From positions 22,436-86,435 of the forward strand of contig JAOFDG010000001.1 of assembly GCA_028033615.1 (NCBI GenBank): DNA of 64,000 nt. Reading direction: 5' to 3'. Under the pieces are notes generated by a model. It ran no database searches and was not told the origin of the DNA. It saw only the letters and a list, made by a program, of their open reading frames with translations. Each line of letters starts with the position of its first letter. The stretch's first letter is position 1. Positions 1-9,810 of the stretch are shown one piece after another. Origin of the DNA: Verrucomicrobiales bacterium. Its GTDB lineage: Bacteria; Verrucomicrobiota; Verrucomicrobiia; Verrucomicrobiales; DEV007. Both the position numbers and the translations under genes were made by a program.

Positions 1-1
1 T

Positions 2-676
2 ATTGAGCTCTGTAGGGGAGTTACTGATTTAGGAAATCGTGTTCTCGTGACTACTCTAACAAAAAAAACTGCGGAGGATCTTACAGACTATTTAAGAGAT
101 TTAGATTTTAAGGTTAGATATCTTCATAGTGACATAGGAGCCATCGAAAGAGTAGAAATTTTAAGATCATTGAGGGCGGGTGAATTTGATATTCTTGTTG
201 GAATTAACCTTTTGAGAGAAGGCTTGGATCTACCAGAAGTATCTTTAGTATGTATACTGGATGCAGATAAGGAGGGCTACCTAAGGAGTGAAACATCACT
301 TATTCAGACTGCTGGAAGAGCTGCAAGGCACGTCGATGGCAAAGTTATTCTTTTTTGTGATGACTTCACAAAGAGTATAGAAGGTTTAGTCAATATTACT
401 GAGTACAGGAGAAGAAGGCAGATAGAATATAACGAAAAGCATGGTGTTATTCCTGAGAGTGTGAAACGCGCAGATCAAGAGTCGCTTCATATGCATCGCG
501 AAGATAACCAGGTCTCAAAAAATATTGTCTCAGATAATGATGGAGACCTTGATGTGCTTCAGGTTATCGGTGAACTAAAGGAAGAAATGCAGGAGGCTTC
601 ATCTAAATTAGAATTCGAAAAAGCGGCTCTAATAAGGGACCAAATTGAAGAATTAAAGAAATTATCAAATAAATAG
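2..676 (+). CDS. uvrB: UvrABC system protein B, C-terminal part (5' truncated by window edge)
   Basis: Frame is open from base 2 (IELCRGVTDLGNRVLVTTLTKKTAEDLTDYL...); GINLLREGLDLPEVSLV and QTAGRAARH helicase motifs; C-terminal UVR motif (LKEEMQEASSKLEFEKAALIRDQIEELK). Confidence 0.97.
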   Translation: MELCRGVTDLGNRVLVTTLTKKTAEDLTDYLRDLDFKVRYLHSDIGAIERVEILRSLRAGEFDILVGINLLREGLDLPEVSLVCILDADKEGYLRSETSLIQTAGRAARHVDGKVILFCDDFTKSIEGLVNITEYRRRRQIEYNEKHGVIPESVKRADQESLHMHREDNQVSKNIVSDNDGDLDVLQVIGELKEEMQEASSKLEFEKAALIRDQIEELKKLSNK

Positions 677-736
677 ATTTACTATTAGTCTATTATCTTT
701 GTTGGAAGAGTTGACACTTAGTAGTAAATTGTTTTT

Positions 737-1798
737 ATGGTCAGAAAATATTTAAGTTTCTTTATTGCGTGGTCCTTTCTGACGTTAGTCGCCTTATCAG
801 AAGTTAAATTTTTCAGAGGGGCTTGTGATGCTTCAGCGGCGTTAGCGTTGGATTCTGATGCAATATTAGTGGCAGATGATGAGGATAATATTCTAAGAAT
901 ATATTCATACGATGATCCAGGTCTTCCAATTTCAAGTTTTTCTCTTGATGATTTTCTTGGAGTTGTTGATTCATCTCATCCAGAATCAGACATTGAGGCA
1001 TGCACTCGGGTTGGAGATATTATTTATTGGATCACTTCCCACGGTCGAAGTAAAAAAGGCAAATGGAGAAACAGTAGATATAGATTATTTGCTACAGAAA
1101 TTTTTAAAATAGATGGAATCTACAAATTAAAGCCTAAGGGAAAACCCTGTCTAAACCTTATTGATTCATTACTGCAATTAGATGAATTAAAATTACAAAA
1201 AAATATTGGAGCAGTAGGAAAAAATTCAGGAACAAAATTAGCACCCAAAGAATACGGATTAAATATTGAGGGTATGACGATAAGCGCTGATGGAAAGGAT
1301 CTATATATAGGTATGAGAAACCCAGTCCCAGGAAACCGCGCCATTCTCATTCCTTTGAAAAATATAGATGATGTTATACTAAGAGAATCTGATCCCAAAC
1401 TGGGTACTCCTATTTATTTAAACTTGGCTAATAGAGGGATTCGATCCATAGAGTATTCAAGTGCCCATCAAATGTATTTTATAATAGCTGGATCAATCTC
1501 TGGAGAAGGTAATTCGTCGATTTACTCTTGGAGTGGAAGTATAAAAACGAATCCTAAGACTATAATGACATTTTCAAAGCTAAACCCAGAGGCGATTGCT
1601 CCAATTAAAGATTCAAAGCAGTTATACGTTTTGAGCGATGATGGAAATGTTAAGCACCAGGTAAAGTCTAATGAGACTAACGATAAATTAATTGATGGAG
1701 CCAGTTCCTGTAAGTCTTTAAAAGATTATAATAAGAAAAGATTTAGAGTTATTAGCTTAAATCCAAAAAAAATTCCTAATAAAAGTGGTGATTTTTAA
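737..1798 (+). CDS. Secreted DUF3616-like protein
   Basis: N-terminal signal sequence; 'GACDASAALALDSDAILVADDEDNILRIY' and 'IEGMTISADGKDLYIGMRNP' are typical of DUF3616 beta-propeller-like proteins. Confidence 0.7.
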   Translation: MVRKYLSFFIAWSFLTLVALSEVKFFRGACDASAALALDSDAILVADDEDNILRIYSYDDPGLPISSFSLDDFLGVVDSSHPESDIEACTRVGDIIYWITSHGRSKKGKWRNSRYRLFATEIFKIDGIYKLKPKGKPCLNLIDSLLQLDELKLQKNIGAVGKNSGTKLAPKEYGLNIEGMTISADGKDLYIGMRNPVPGNRAILIPLKNIDDVILRESDPKLGTPIYLNLANRGIRSIEYSSAHQMYFIIAGSISGEGNSSIYSWSGSIKTNPKTIMTFSKLNPEAIAPIKDSKQLYVLSDDGNVKHQVKSNETNDKLIDGASSCKSLKDYNKKRFRVISLNPKKIPNKSGDF

Positions 1799-1851
1799 GT
1801 TATTATTTAAAAGGGATTAGTATTTATAATCCTTGAGAGTAAATTAAAATA

Positions 1852-2991
1852 ATGGATCGAGCTCCAACAAAAAAACTATCTCCACTCAACAAAGTTGATG
1901 CTGGACTGATAGTTGAAAATCATGATTATGACCCAAGTCTAAATGAAGTCATAAACGAAGGAGGGCAAAAGAACTCGAAATTTTTATCTCTTGGAGTTGC
2001 TGTATTACTTCATGTAATCTTGTTTATCATTCTTGCGTTGATAGTCCTTGTTCATTTTGAGGATCAACAAATTGAAATGGTTGTTGAAGCTGGGGCTCAG
2101 AACTCTACACAACAAATTGAAAAAAAATCTTTTGCTAAAAAGGTCACGAATGAAAAGCCGTCTCCACCTTCTAGGCCGATTTCTCCATTAATAACAGCGA
2201 CTAATGCTTCTTCTGTAATATTACCAGACGTGACAGTTCCTACTGAATCACTAGCTTTTGGAAGTGGCTTTGGAGATGGCTTTGGTATTGGTGGTTTTGG
2301 TGATGGAAGGGGCGGAGCCAAATTTTTTGGTACGAGTGGTGGAGGGAATCGAATCATTCTCGTAATTGATACTTCCACTAGTATGAATAATAATTGTGGA
2401 GTCGAAGGTATTGCAGCTTTGAGAAGAGAGATCGTTAAAACGTTGTCTTCTTTATCTCCCAATGTTCGTTTCAGTATTATTTGTTTTGGTAAAGATTGTG
2501 ATGGGTTCGATTCTCAACCCGTTGTTGCTAATGCAAGTAACATTGCTCGTGCAAAAAATTGGATGAAGGCCTATTTTATTAACAAGAAAGGGGGCAGCTC
2601 ATTTGACAGAACCAGAACTTCAGAATGGGGTGCCAAGAGTAAAGATAACAATGGCATTTCATATTTTCCGATTATGCCTGACTCTATTAAGGCACTTGCA
2701 GGCACTAGCGGTGGTTCAAGAATGGATCTCGCCTTGGTAGCGGCATTTCTTCAAAAACCAAGTTCTGTTTTTCTAATCGCTGACGGGGCGCCTGGAACTT
2801 CTAAGGGTGGTCAAAAGTTAGGGAACAGTGCTATCGTAGACCTTATTTTTCAAGAGGCTAAACAGATTTATAGAGGTCAGTTACCTAAGGTCAATTGTAT
2901 CAGTGTAAAAGGCATTGGAGAAGCTATTCTTAAGGATATATCCAAGAGATTTGGAGGTAATTACAAAGCTATTGACCCCTCAAAGATATAA
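1852..2991 (+). CDS. Membrane-anchored protein with von Willebrand factor A-like domain
   Basis: Single TM near the N-terminus, Gly-rich linker, 'IILVIDTSTSM' MIDAS-like motif. Confidence 0.7.
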   Translation: MDRAPTKKLSPLNKVDAGLIVENHDYDPSLNEVINEGGQKNSKFLSLGVAVLLHVILFIILALIVLVHFEDQQIEMVVEAGAQNSTQQIEKKSFAKKVTNEKPSPPSRPISPLITATNASSVILPDVTVPTESLAFGSGFGDGFGIGGFGDGRGGAKFFGTSGGGNRIILVIDTSTSMNNNCGVEGIAALRREIVKTLSSLSPNVRFSIICFGKDCDGFDSQPVVANASNIARAKNWMKAYFINKKGGSSFDRTRTSEWGAKSKDNNGISYFPIMPDSIKALAGTSGGSRMDLALVAAFLQKPSSVFLIADGAPGTSKGGQKLGNSAIVDLIFQEAKQIYRGQLPKVNCISVKGIGEAILKDISKRFGGNYKAIDPSKI

Positions 2992-3000
2992 ATTAAAGAA

Positions 3001-4329
3001 CTATTTTGCCGCTAAAGACACCCTGATTAATTCGGTATCATTTCTAATGAAGCATGACTTCATGGCATACGCAGGGTGAGACCAAACGATTTTCCGTTGC
3101 CTCATATCAATACCATTAGGCTCTATCAAATGAGCTCGACTAATCTCGTGATAGCCTTTCGAATCTATTTTTGCTAACGCTAAGTCTCCAGTTTCACTGA
3201 ATAGAAAAAATCTATCCTTATGTGGAGTGACAAAAACTGTTCCCCATCGAGAGGGTCTTTCTAGTCCGACAGGATCGAGTGAATCCCATATTCGTTTACC
3301 ACTTTCGAGATTCAGGCAACGAAACTCACCATAACTACACGCACCATAAATGTGACCTTCAGTTATAACGGCAGTGTTCATGATACCATTGAGGTGCTGA
3401 GTTCTTTTTTCACTTACTTTTTCTGTTTTCCAAATAATTTCTGGTTCCTTATTTGGAATCATTTTCAAAGCCATTGAACCATTGTAGAATGAAGAAAGGA
3501 AAAGAATATTATCTGCTAACTGTGGAGTCGACACGCTTAGTCCATAACGAAGTTGCCACGGAATAGTCCAAATTACTTTACCTGTTCTTGGGTTTAGTGC
3601 ATTCACTGAATCAGGTGTCCATATGATTAGAAATTTTTTGTTGTTATGATTTATAATTACTGGTGGAGCGTACCCAGGCTCCTTCGCAGTCAGGGACCGC
3701 CAGACTTCTTTACCGTTGGATTTATTAAATGCTACTGCGACTGTTCCCTCTCCTCCGGCTAGACATATCAGAAGGTCTTCATATATTAAAGGATTTGATG
3801 AGAAGCCCCAAGTCGGAGTCTTTATATTGAAAGCAGTATTGAAGTCTTTTGACCAAATTTCTTCTCCGTTATCAGTATCTCTACAAAACAGATTTCCCTC
3901 GGATCCAATCGTATAAATGAGATTTTCATTAATGAGAGGTGTTGATCTAGGTCCGGCTGAGTAACTAATTGAGTATGGGCAATCGTATGATTTTTCCCAA
4001 AGGACTTTACCGTTTTTAGCGTCCAAACAAATTAATCTTTCATTGCCTGGAATCGTTACCCTTGAGAAAGGATTCTCAGGAGATTTTGAATCCTTATCCA
4101 TTTGTCTATCCATCACATAGACTTTGCCATTGGCTACGGCAGGTCCTGCGTAACCCCTGCCAATTTTAGTTTTCCAAACAGTATCTAGCCCATCGTCAGG
4201 GAATTTCTCTAGAATACCGTCTTCTCTCCAAACGCCATCTTTGTCTGGTCCGAACCAACCTGGCCAATCATCAGCTTTTATTATTGTTGTTGTAATTAAT
4301 AAGAGAAGAAAAACTTTTTTGTACATCAA
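3001..4329 (-). CDS. PQQ-binding-like beta-propeller repeat protein (outer membrane protein assembly/dehydrogenase-like)
   Basis: Signal peptide and repeated 'LDAKNGKVLWEKSYD', 'FNKSNGKEVWRS', 'NPRTGKVIWTIPW' propeller motifs. Confidence 0.85.
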   Translation of the reverse strand: MMYKKVFLLLLITTTIIKADDWPGWFGPDKDGVWREDGILEKFPDDGLDTVWKTKIGRGYAGPAVANGKVYVMDRQMDKDSKSPENPFSRVTIPGNERLICLDAKNGKVLWEKSYDCPYSISYSAGPRSTPLINENLIYTIGSEGNLFCRDTDNGEEIWSKDFNTAFNIKTPTWGFSSNPLIYEDLLICLAGGEGTVAVAFNKSNGKEVWRSLTAKEPGYAPPVIINHNNKKFLIIWTPDSVNALNPRTGKVIWTIPWQLRYGLSVSTPQLADNILFLSSFYNGSMALKMIPNKEPEIIWKTEKVSEKRTQHLNGIMNTAVITEGHIYGACSYGEFRCLNLESGKRIWDSLDPVGLERPSRWGTVFVTPHKDRFFLFSETGDLALAKIDSKGYHEISRAHLIEPNGIDMRQRKIVWSHPAYAMKSCFIRNDTELIRVSLAAK

Positions 4330-4405
4330 TTTTAGCTAGTTGTTTGAAGGTATTATCAATTAATAAGCTTCTTCCATATTAATAATAATGCTAACATAAA
4401 TGTAG

Positions 4406-4753
4406 ATGAAAAAGTGGCATTTGTTTGCGTGTGTTCCTTACGCTTTTGCTATTATTCTTTTTTATTCAGTTGCAGTTCACATGTACTATACACTCGAGGG
4501 TTGGCCAACTTCTATTGGTACTAGAGGTTTTCCTGAGCCATTACTTATTCATGTGAATATTCAAGGATGGTATCTCTCCATACTTGGTTTTTTTACTGTT
4601 TTTGTTTCTCCAGTGATTATTCTAATTTGCTTTATTGTGCCAAAATTACGGCACTTAAGTATCTATTTTTTATTTCAGATTATTGGTCTAGTGATTTTCC
4701 TTGCGCAGATGTTTTTTGCTCCTGATGCCTATGTTAATTGGTTTTGGGATTGA
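4406..4753 (+). CDS. Small hypothetical multi-TM membrane protein
   Basis: 115 aa ORF with three to four hydrophobic segments. Confidence 0.6.
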   Translation: MKKWHLFACVPYAFAIILFYSVAVHMYYTLEGWPTSIGTRGFPEPLLIHVNIQGWYLSILGFFTVFVSPVIILICFIVPKLRHLSIYFLFQIIGLVIFLAQMFFAPDAYVNWFWD

Positions 4754-4897
4754 GTAAAATGAAGGTTTTAAATTGATAACTATATTAGGAAAACATAATT
4801 TTCTAACACTGTTTGGCATAGCAATAGCTCCTATGTAGTTGCGTAAAAATTATTTTACAAAGCTACCATTTTTTTAATTTCAGTATTCTGAACCATC

Positions 4898-6340
4898 ATG
4901 TTTGATAAATATCACACAGACAATTTCTTTGATGAGATGTTTATCAACAACGAAGAAAATCTTCGAACAAGGAATCACTATGGTTTAGTTCAGGATATAT
5001 TTAGCTCTTTTTCGGGTAAAGACTTTAAGGCAAAACAGCATTCAATTAATAGAGCTTTTGTAGAGCATGGAGTAACTTTTACCGTTTACAGTGATCACCA
5101 AGGAACAGAAAAAATTTTTCCTTTTGATCCTTTTCCCCGTGTTGTTCCTTTTAATGAATGGGAAAAAGTAGAGCACGGATTAATTCAGAGAGTTACTGCA
5201 CTTAACTTATTTCTTCATGATATTTACCATGATGCTCAAATTGTTAGTGATGGAGTTATTCCCGAGCACGTAGTCAAGTCTGCAGAGCACTATAGGCCTG
5301 CATTAAAAGGTTTAGACGTGCCAGAAAATATTTATATCCATATATGCGGATCTGATCTTATTAGAGATCATAATGGTGACTATATTGTGCTAGAAGATAA
5401 TTTACGATGTCCTTCTGGTGTTTCTTATGTTCTTGAGAATAGGGAAGTCATGAAACGTTCTTTTCCTAATCTCTACAGGGATATGAATGTTAGACCTGTT
5501 AACCATTATCCTCAAATGTTACACGATGCCCTAAAATTTGTGGCTCCAGTTCGTAAATCTGACCCTATTTGTGTTTTGCTTAGTCCCGGTGTTTATAATA
5601 GTGCTTATTTTGAGCATACTTTTTTGGCTCAAGAGATGGGAATTGAAATTGTAGAGGGTCGTGACCTCATCGTTATAGATAATATCGTATACTTGAGAAC
5701 AACAACTGGCTTAGTTCAAGTTGATGTCATCTATAGACGTATTGATGACGATTTTATAGATCCAACGGTTTTTAAAGAAGATTCAATGCTCGGTGTGCCG
5801 GGTCTTGTCGGAGCCTGCGAGAGAGGAAACGTTACACTAGCCAATGCTCTAGGAGCGGGGGTAGCTGATGACAAAGTAGTCTATGCCTTTGTCCCTAAAA
5901 TGATCGAATATTATCTTTCGCAAAAACCCATATTAAAAAATGTCCCGACTTTTTTAACCTACGATGATGATGAACGAAATCATGTCCTTAATAATCTTGA
6001 GTCATTAGTTGTTAAAGCAGCGAATGAGTCAGGAGGTTATGGAATGCTAATGGGCCCAACTTCAACAAAAAAAGAAAGAGAAAACTTTAGTAAAAAAATT
6101 AATGAGAATCCTCGTAATTATGTTGCTCAGCCCGTAATTTCTTTATCAAGGCATCCTACGATTTGTGATGGCATTTGTGAGGGGCGGCACATTGATCTGA
6201 GGCCCTTCGTCATTTATGGCGAAACAGTTGAAGTTCTTCCTGGTGGATTAACGAGAGTCGCTCTTAATAAGGGATCTTTAGTGGTTAATTCATCTCAGGG
6301 TGGCGGGAGTAAGGATACTTGGGTACTCCGCTCAAATTAA
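4898..6340 (+). CDS. Circularly permuted ATP-grasp family protein (DUF404/DUF407 type)
   Basis: 'DLIRDHNGDYIVLEDNLRCPSGVSYVLENREVMKR', 'VVKAANESGGYGMLMGP', 'HIDLRPFVIYGE' are signature segments; followed by alpha-E and transglutaminase genes. Confidence 0.92.
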   Translation: MFDKYHTDNFFDEMFINNEENLRTRNHYGLVQDIFSSFSGKDFKAKQHSINRAFVEHGVTFTVYSDHQGTEKIFPFDPFPRVVPFNEWEKVEHGLIQRVTALNLFLHDIYHDAQIVSDGVIPEHVVKSAEHYRPALKGLDVPENIYIHICGSDLIRDHNGDYIVLEDNLRCPSGVSYVLENREVMKRSFPNLYRDMNVRPVNHYPQMLHDALKFVAPVRKSDPICVLLSPGVYNSAYFEHTFLAQEMGIEIVEGRDLIVIDNIVYLRTTTGLVQVDVIYRRIDDDFIDPTVFKEDSMLGVPGLVGACERGNVTLANALGAGVADDKVVYAFVPKMIEYYLSQKPILKNVPTFLTYDDDERNHVLNNLESLVVKAANESGGYGMLMGPTSTKKERENFSKKINENPRNYVAQPVISLSRHPTICDGICEGRHIDLRPFVIYGETVEVLPGGLTRVALNKGSLVVNSSQGGGSKDTWVLRSN

Positions 6341-6359
6341 ATCTTTTAAGATCAAATTA

Positions 6360-7373
6360 ATGCTATCCAGATCTGCAGATAACCTTTATTGGATGTCCAG
6401 ATACATTGAAAGGGCTGAAAATATTGCTAGAATATTGGAAACTAGTTCTCAATTTCTTTTGGATCTTGGACAAGGATCTAGGCAAATGGATAATTCAGGT
6501 TGGAGGCCAATCCTTGAAGTTTTATGTGTTGATGAAGACTTTGATAGAATAAAGAAGCAGGATCCGGAGCTAGGAATTCTCCAATTTCTTTCTATTTCTA
6601 AGTTTAATTCGGACAGTATTATTCAGTGCATCGCTTTGGCAAGAGAGAATGCTAGAATGGTTAGAGATAAAATTTCTGAGGAGATGTGGCGCGAACTAAA
6701 TCGCATACACTTATTTCTAAAAAGTGAATCAGCAAAGACAGAATGGGAGTTTTCCCAACATGAGTTTTTTAATCGGATTATCAGATTTTCATTACTATTC
6801 CAAGGTTTAGTACAATCTACTATTGCGCATAATGAAGGATATTTATTTATTCAATTAGGAAAGTATTTAGAGAGAGCTGACAAGACAACCCGCATAGTAG
6901 ACATTCCTTCTCTATATGAAAAAAAATCTCTATCTGTCTCACCTTGGCCTACCGTATTAAAATCATGTAGCGCCAGAGCTACATACCTTACTTCTATAGG
7001 AACAACTATTACAGAGAAAGAGAGTATATCTTTACTTCTCTTTGACGGAAACTTTCCAAGGTCGTTACGATTTTGTTTGAATGAGGTTGATTCTATAATG
7101 CATAAGATTTCACAAACCCCACGGGGAAATTTTAGTAATGAAGCTGAGAGAATAACGGGAGCTGTGTTAGCGAGCATAGATTTTAACGGCAAAACTGATA
7201 TCGAGCTTCTCGGACTTCATGATTATCTGGACCATATTCAGGATAAGATTAATAGCATTGGGGAACAAATTTTTGATCATTATATTTTGTTACCCACTTC
7301 AACCATTGAAGCCCCTGAATTACCTAATCCTGTCATTCAAGATTATCAGCAGCAACAACAGCAACAACAATAG
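6360..7373 (+). CDS. Alpha-E domain protein (DUF403)
   Basis: Starts 'MLSRSADNLYWMSRYIERAENIARIL' (the listed ORF start at 6300 overlaps the upstream gene; ATG at 6360 is preferred). Confidence 0.9.
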   Translation: MLSRSADNLYWMSRYIERAENIARILETSSQFLLDLGQGSRQMDNSGWRPILEVLCVDEDFDRIKKQDPELGILQFLSISKFNSDSIIQCIALARENARMVRDKISEEMWRELNRIHLFLKSESAKTEWEFSQHEFFNRIIRFSLLFQGLVQSTIAHNEGYLFIQLGKYLERADKTTRIVDIPSLYEKKSLSVSPWPTVLKSCSARATYLTSIGTTITEKESISLLLFDGNFPRSLRFCLNEVDSIMHKISQTPRGNFSNEAERITGAVLASIDFNGKTDIELLGLHDYLDHIQDKINSIGEQIFDHYILLPTSTIEAPELPNPVIQDYQQQQQQQQ

Positions 7374-7391
7374 ACAGTTCATTTAATACTA

Positions 7392-8339
7392 GTGAAAAAA
7401 CAAATAAACACACCAGTGACTGAAGAGATAAATATTAACTTGGATAGCAGTTCTGAAACTATTCAGAATATCTCGAAGTATTCAATTATACACAAGACTA
7501 CTTTTTCTTATAGTGAAGAGGCTAGGGAAAATGTTAATCAGGTCAGATTAAAACCATTAAATGGTTATTATCAAAATTTAGATTTCTATCTTCTGACTGT
7601 TTTGCCAGCAACTAAGCTTACGGAGTACCCAGATTTATTTGGTAATTCGGTACATTATTTTGAGGTAAATAGTCCCCATAAAAAACTTCAAATAGAGTCC
7701 CGTTCGACTGTATCTATTGAGGCCGTGGTAGATTATAAAAATTTACCCTATGGTTCAAAGCACGATGATTTACTTGGACTAATAGAAAGAGATGATTGCT
7801 ACGAATTTTTAAATGGTAGCACTTATGTAAACTGGCCCATATCTCTTTGGAAGGAAGCACTAGATGTCAAAGACAACTCTGAGGATGTTTTTCAAACTTG
7901 CTACTCCTTAATGACCTTTGTTTATAATGTTTGTTTTTATTGTACAGAATCAACCACAGCAGAAACGACAGCCTATGAAGTATTTAACGACAAAAGAGGA
8001 GTCTGCCAAGACTTTGCTCACTTATTGATAGCCTATTGTAGAAGTATAAAGATTCCGGCGAGATATGTTTCTGGCTATATTTGGGATCCTTCTGGTGGTA
8101 GCGGAGAAAATGCGATGATAGGCTCACAGGCTTCTCATGCATGGGTAGAAGTTTATGTTCCAAATGCTGGATGGATTGGACTGGATCCAACTAATAATAA
8201 AATTGTTAATGAGCAGTACATCAAAATTGCGATAGGTAAAGACTATGATGATGTGGCTCCTATACGTGGAACTTTTTACGGTGGAGGTCAGCGTAGTAAA
8301 ATGGAGGTCAAAGTAAATGTAAGTAAATTTACGAAATAA
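7392..8339 (+). CDS. Transglutaminase-like family protein
   Basis: 'GVCQDFAHLLIAYCRSIKIPARYVSGY', 'SHAWVEVYVPNAGWIGLDPTNN': Cys-His-Asp triad motifs. Confidence 0.92.
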   Translation: MKKQINTPVTEEININLDSSSETIQNISKYSIIHKTTFSYSEEARENVNQVRLKPLNGYYQNLDFYLLTVLPATKLTEYPDLFGNSVHYFEVNSPHKKLQIESRSTVSIEAVVDYKNLPYGSKHDDLLGLIERDDCYEFLNGSTYVNWPISLWKEALDVKDNSEDVFQTCYSLMTFVYNVCFYCTESTTAETTAYEVFNDKRGVCQDFAHLLIAYCRSIKIPARYVSGYIWDPSGGSGENAMIGSQASHAWVEVYVPNAGWIGLDPTNNKIVNEQYIKIAIGKDYDDVAPIRGTFYGGGQRSKMEVKVNVSKFTK

Positions 8340-8350
8340 TACTTTTGCTT

Positions 8351-9805
8351 TTATGCAACAATATCATTAATGACGTTGCCCGAAACATCAGTCAGTCTGA
8401 AGCGTCGACCACTATGAAGGTAAGTGAGTTTTTTGTGCTCCATACCTAAAAGGTGAAGAATAGTCGCATGAATGTCATGGATCTCAACCTTATCCACTGC
8501 TGCTTTGTGACCTATTTCATCTGTTTCACCATATGAAGTGCCTCCCTTAGATCCTCCACCTGCAAACCAATAGCAACCGGCATGAGGGTTATGATCTCTT
8601 CCAGTAGGTTTGCCACCTGAAAGTTGTGAGACTGGAAGTCTGCCAAATTCACCACCCCAAATAACTAAAGTATCTTTCAGTAGACCACGTTGTTCGAGGT
8701 CAGAAAGAAGACCTGCAATTGGCTGATCAGTTTCACCTGCAAATTGTGAATGGTTCTTCTTAATATCTCCATGGCCGTCCCAACTTCTTTGATTCTCCAT
8801 GCCGCCAGAATAAATCTGCACGAATCGAACTCCACGTTCAACCATTCGCCTAGCCATTAGGCATTGCCTTGCAAAGTGAGAGCATCTCTTTTCATTTAGA
8901 CCGTATAAATTTTTGATATGCTCGGGTTCACTATCAACTTCAAAGCATTCTGGTGCCTCTTGTTGCATCCTATAAGCAAGTTCAAAACTTCTTATTCTAG
9001 CTGTGAGTTCTTTATCCTCTGGATATTTTTTTTGATGTTCGTTATTTAATTTCCCAATCAGATCAAGTTGAGCTCTTTGCTGCTGATCACTTAACTCACC
9101 TATTCTCCTCAAATTTGGTATAGGTTCACCTTTTGATCTTACCCAAGTGCCCTGATAAGCTCCTGGAAGAAAGCCGCTACTCCAATTAGCAGCATGACCT
9201 TTTGGTAGGCCTCTGTTTAGAGGATCTGACATCACTACGAATGCTGGAAGATTTTCATTTTCGGATCCGAGGCCATAAGTTACCCAACTGCCAACGCATG
9301 GGTGACTCATTCTTGTAACGCCCGTATTGGCCATAAAAAGAGCAGGGCTATGGTTGTTAGATTGCGTATGAAATGACTTTATGAATGCCATTTTATCAAC
9401 GTGTTTTGAAAGGTTAGGAAACAAAGAAGATGCCCACATGCCACTTTGTCCGTGCTGTTTAAATTCAAATGGAGACTTCAGTAGTGGTCCTACAGCATTA
9501 TCAAAGAATCCAGTTGTCTTATCGAATCCATCGAGTTTCTGTCCGTCTGCTTTTACTAGCCCGGGCTTATAATCCCAAGTGTCTACATGGCTTGGTCCTC
9601 CGTTGATGAAAAGCCATATTACGTTTTTAGCTTTAGCCTTGTGGTGAGGTTTTTTCGAGGCTAATGGGTTAATAGAATTATTTTGTGAGCCGATTGAATT
9701 CTGATTGAGCAGAGAATTTAATGCCAGCATACCTATGCCTCCTCCTGCACGTTGCAAGAGTGCTCGACGGGTTGAAACGTTTTGTATTCTTCCGCAGTGA
9801 TTCAT
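8351..9805 (-). CDS. DUF1501 domain protein (sulfatase-fold, Tat-type N-terminus)
   Basis: 'TRRALLQRAGGGIGMLAL' signal, 'WLFINGGPSHVDTWDYKPG', 'LVIWGGEFGRLP'. Confidence 0.93.
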   Translation of the reverse strand: MNHCGRIQNVSTRRALLQRAGGGIGMLALNSLLNQNSIGSQNNSINPLASKKPHHKAKAKNVIWLFINGGPSHVDTWDYKPGLVKADGQKLDGFDKTTGFFDNAVGPLLKSPFEFKQHGQSGMWASSLFPNLSKHVDKMAFIKSFHTQSNNHSPALFMANTGVTRMSHPCVGSWVTYGLGSENENLPAFVVMSDPLNRGLPKGHAANWSSGFLPGAYQGTWVRSKGEPIPNLRRIGELSDQQQRAQLDLIGKLNNEHQKKYPEDKELTARIRSFELAYRMQQEAPECFEVDSEPEHIKNLYGLNEKRCSHFARQCLMARRMVERGVRFVQIYSGGMENQRSWDGHGDIKKNHSQFAGETDQPIAGLLSDLEQRGLLKDTLVIWGGEFGRLPVSQLSGGKPTGRDHNPHAGCYWFAGGGSKGGTSYGETDEIGHKAAVDKVEIHDIHATILHLLGMEHKKLTYLHSGRRFRLTDVSGNVINDIVA

Positions 9806-9810
9806 AATTT

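Noticed and set aside
813-1398. Antisense ORFs 813..1001 (-) and 1120..1398 (-), and overlapping 912..1112 (+)
   Set aside because: Fully inside the well-supported 737..1798 coding frame; low-complexity compositions typical of spurious shadow ORFs.
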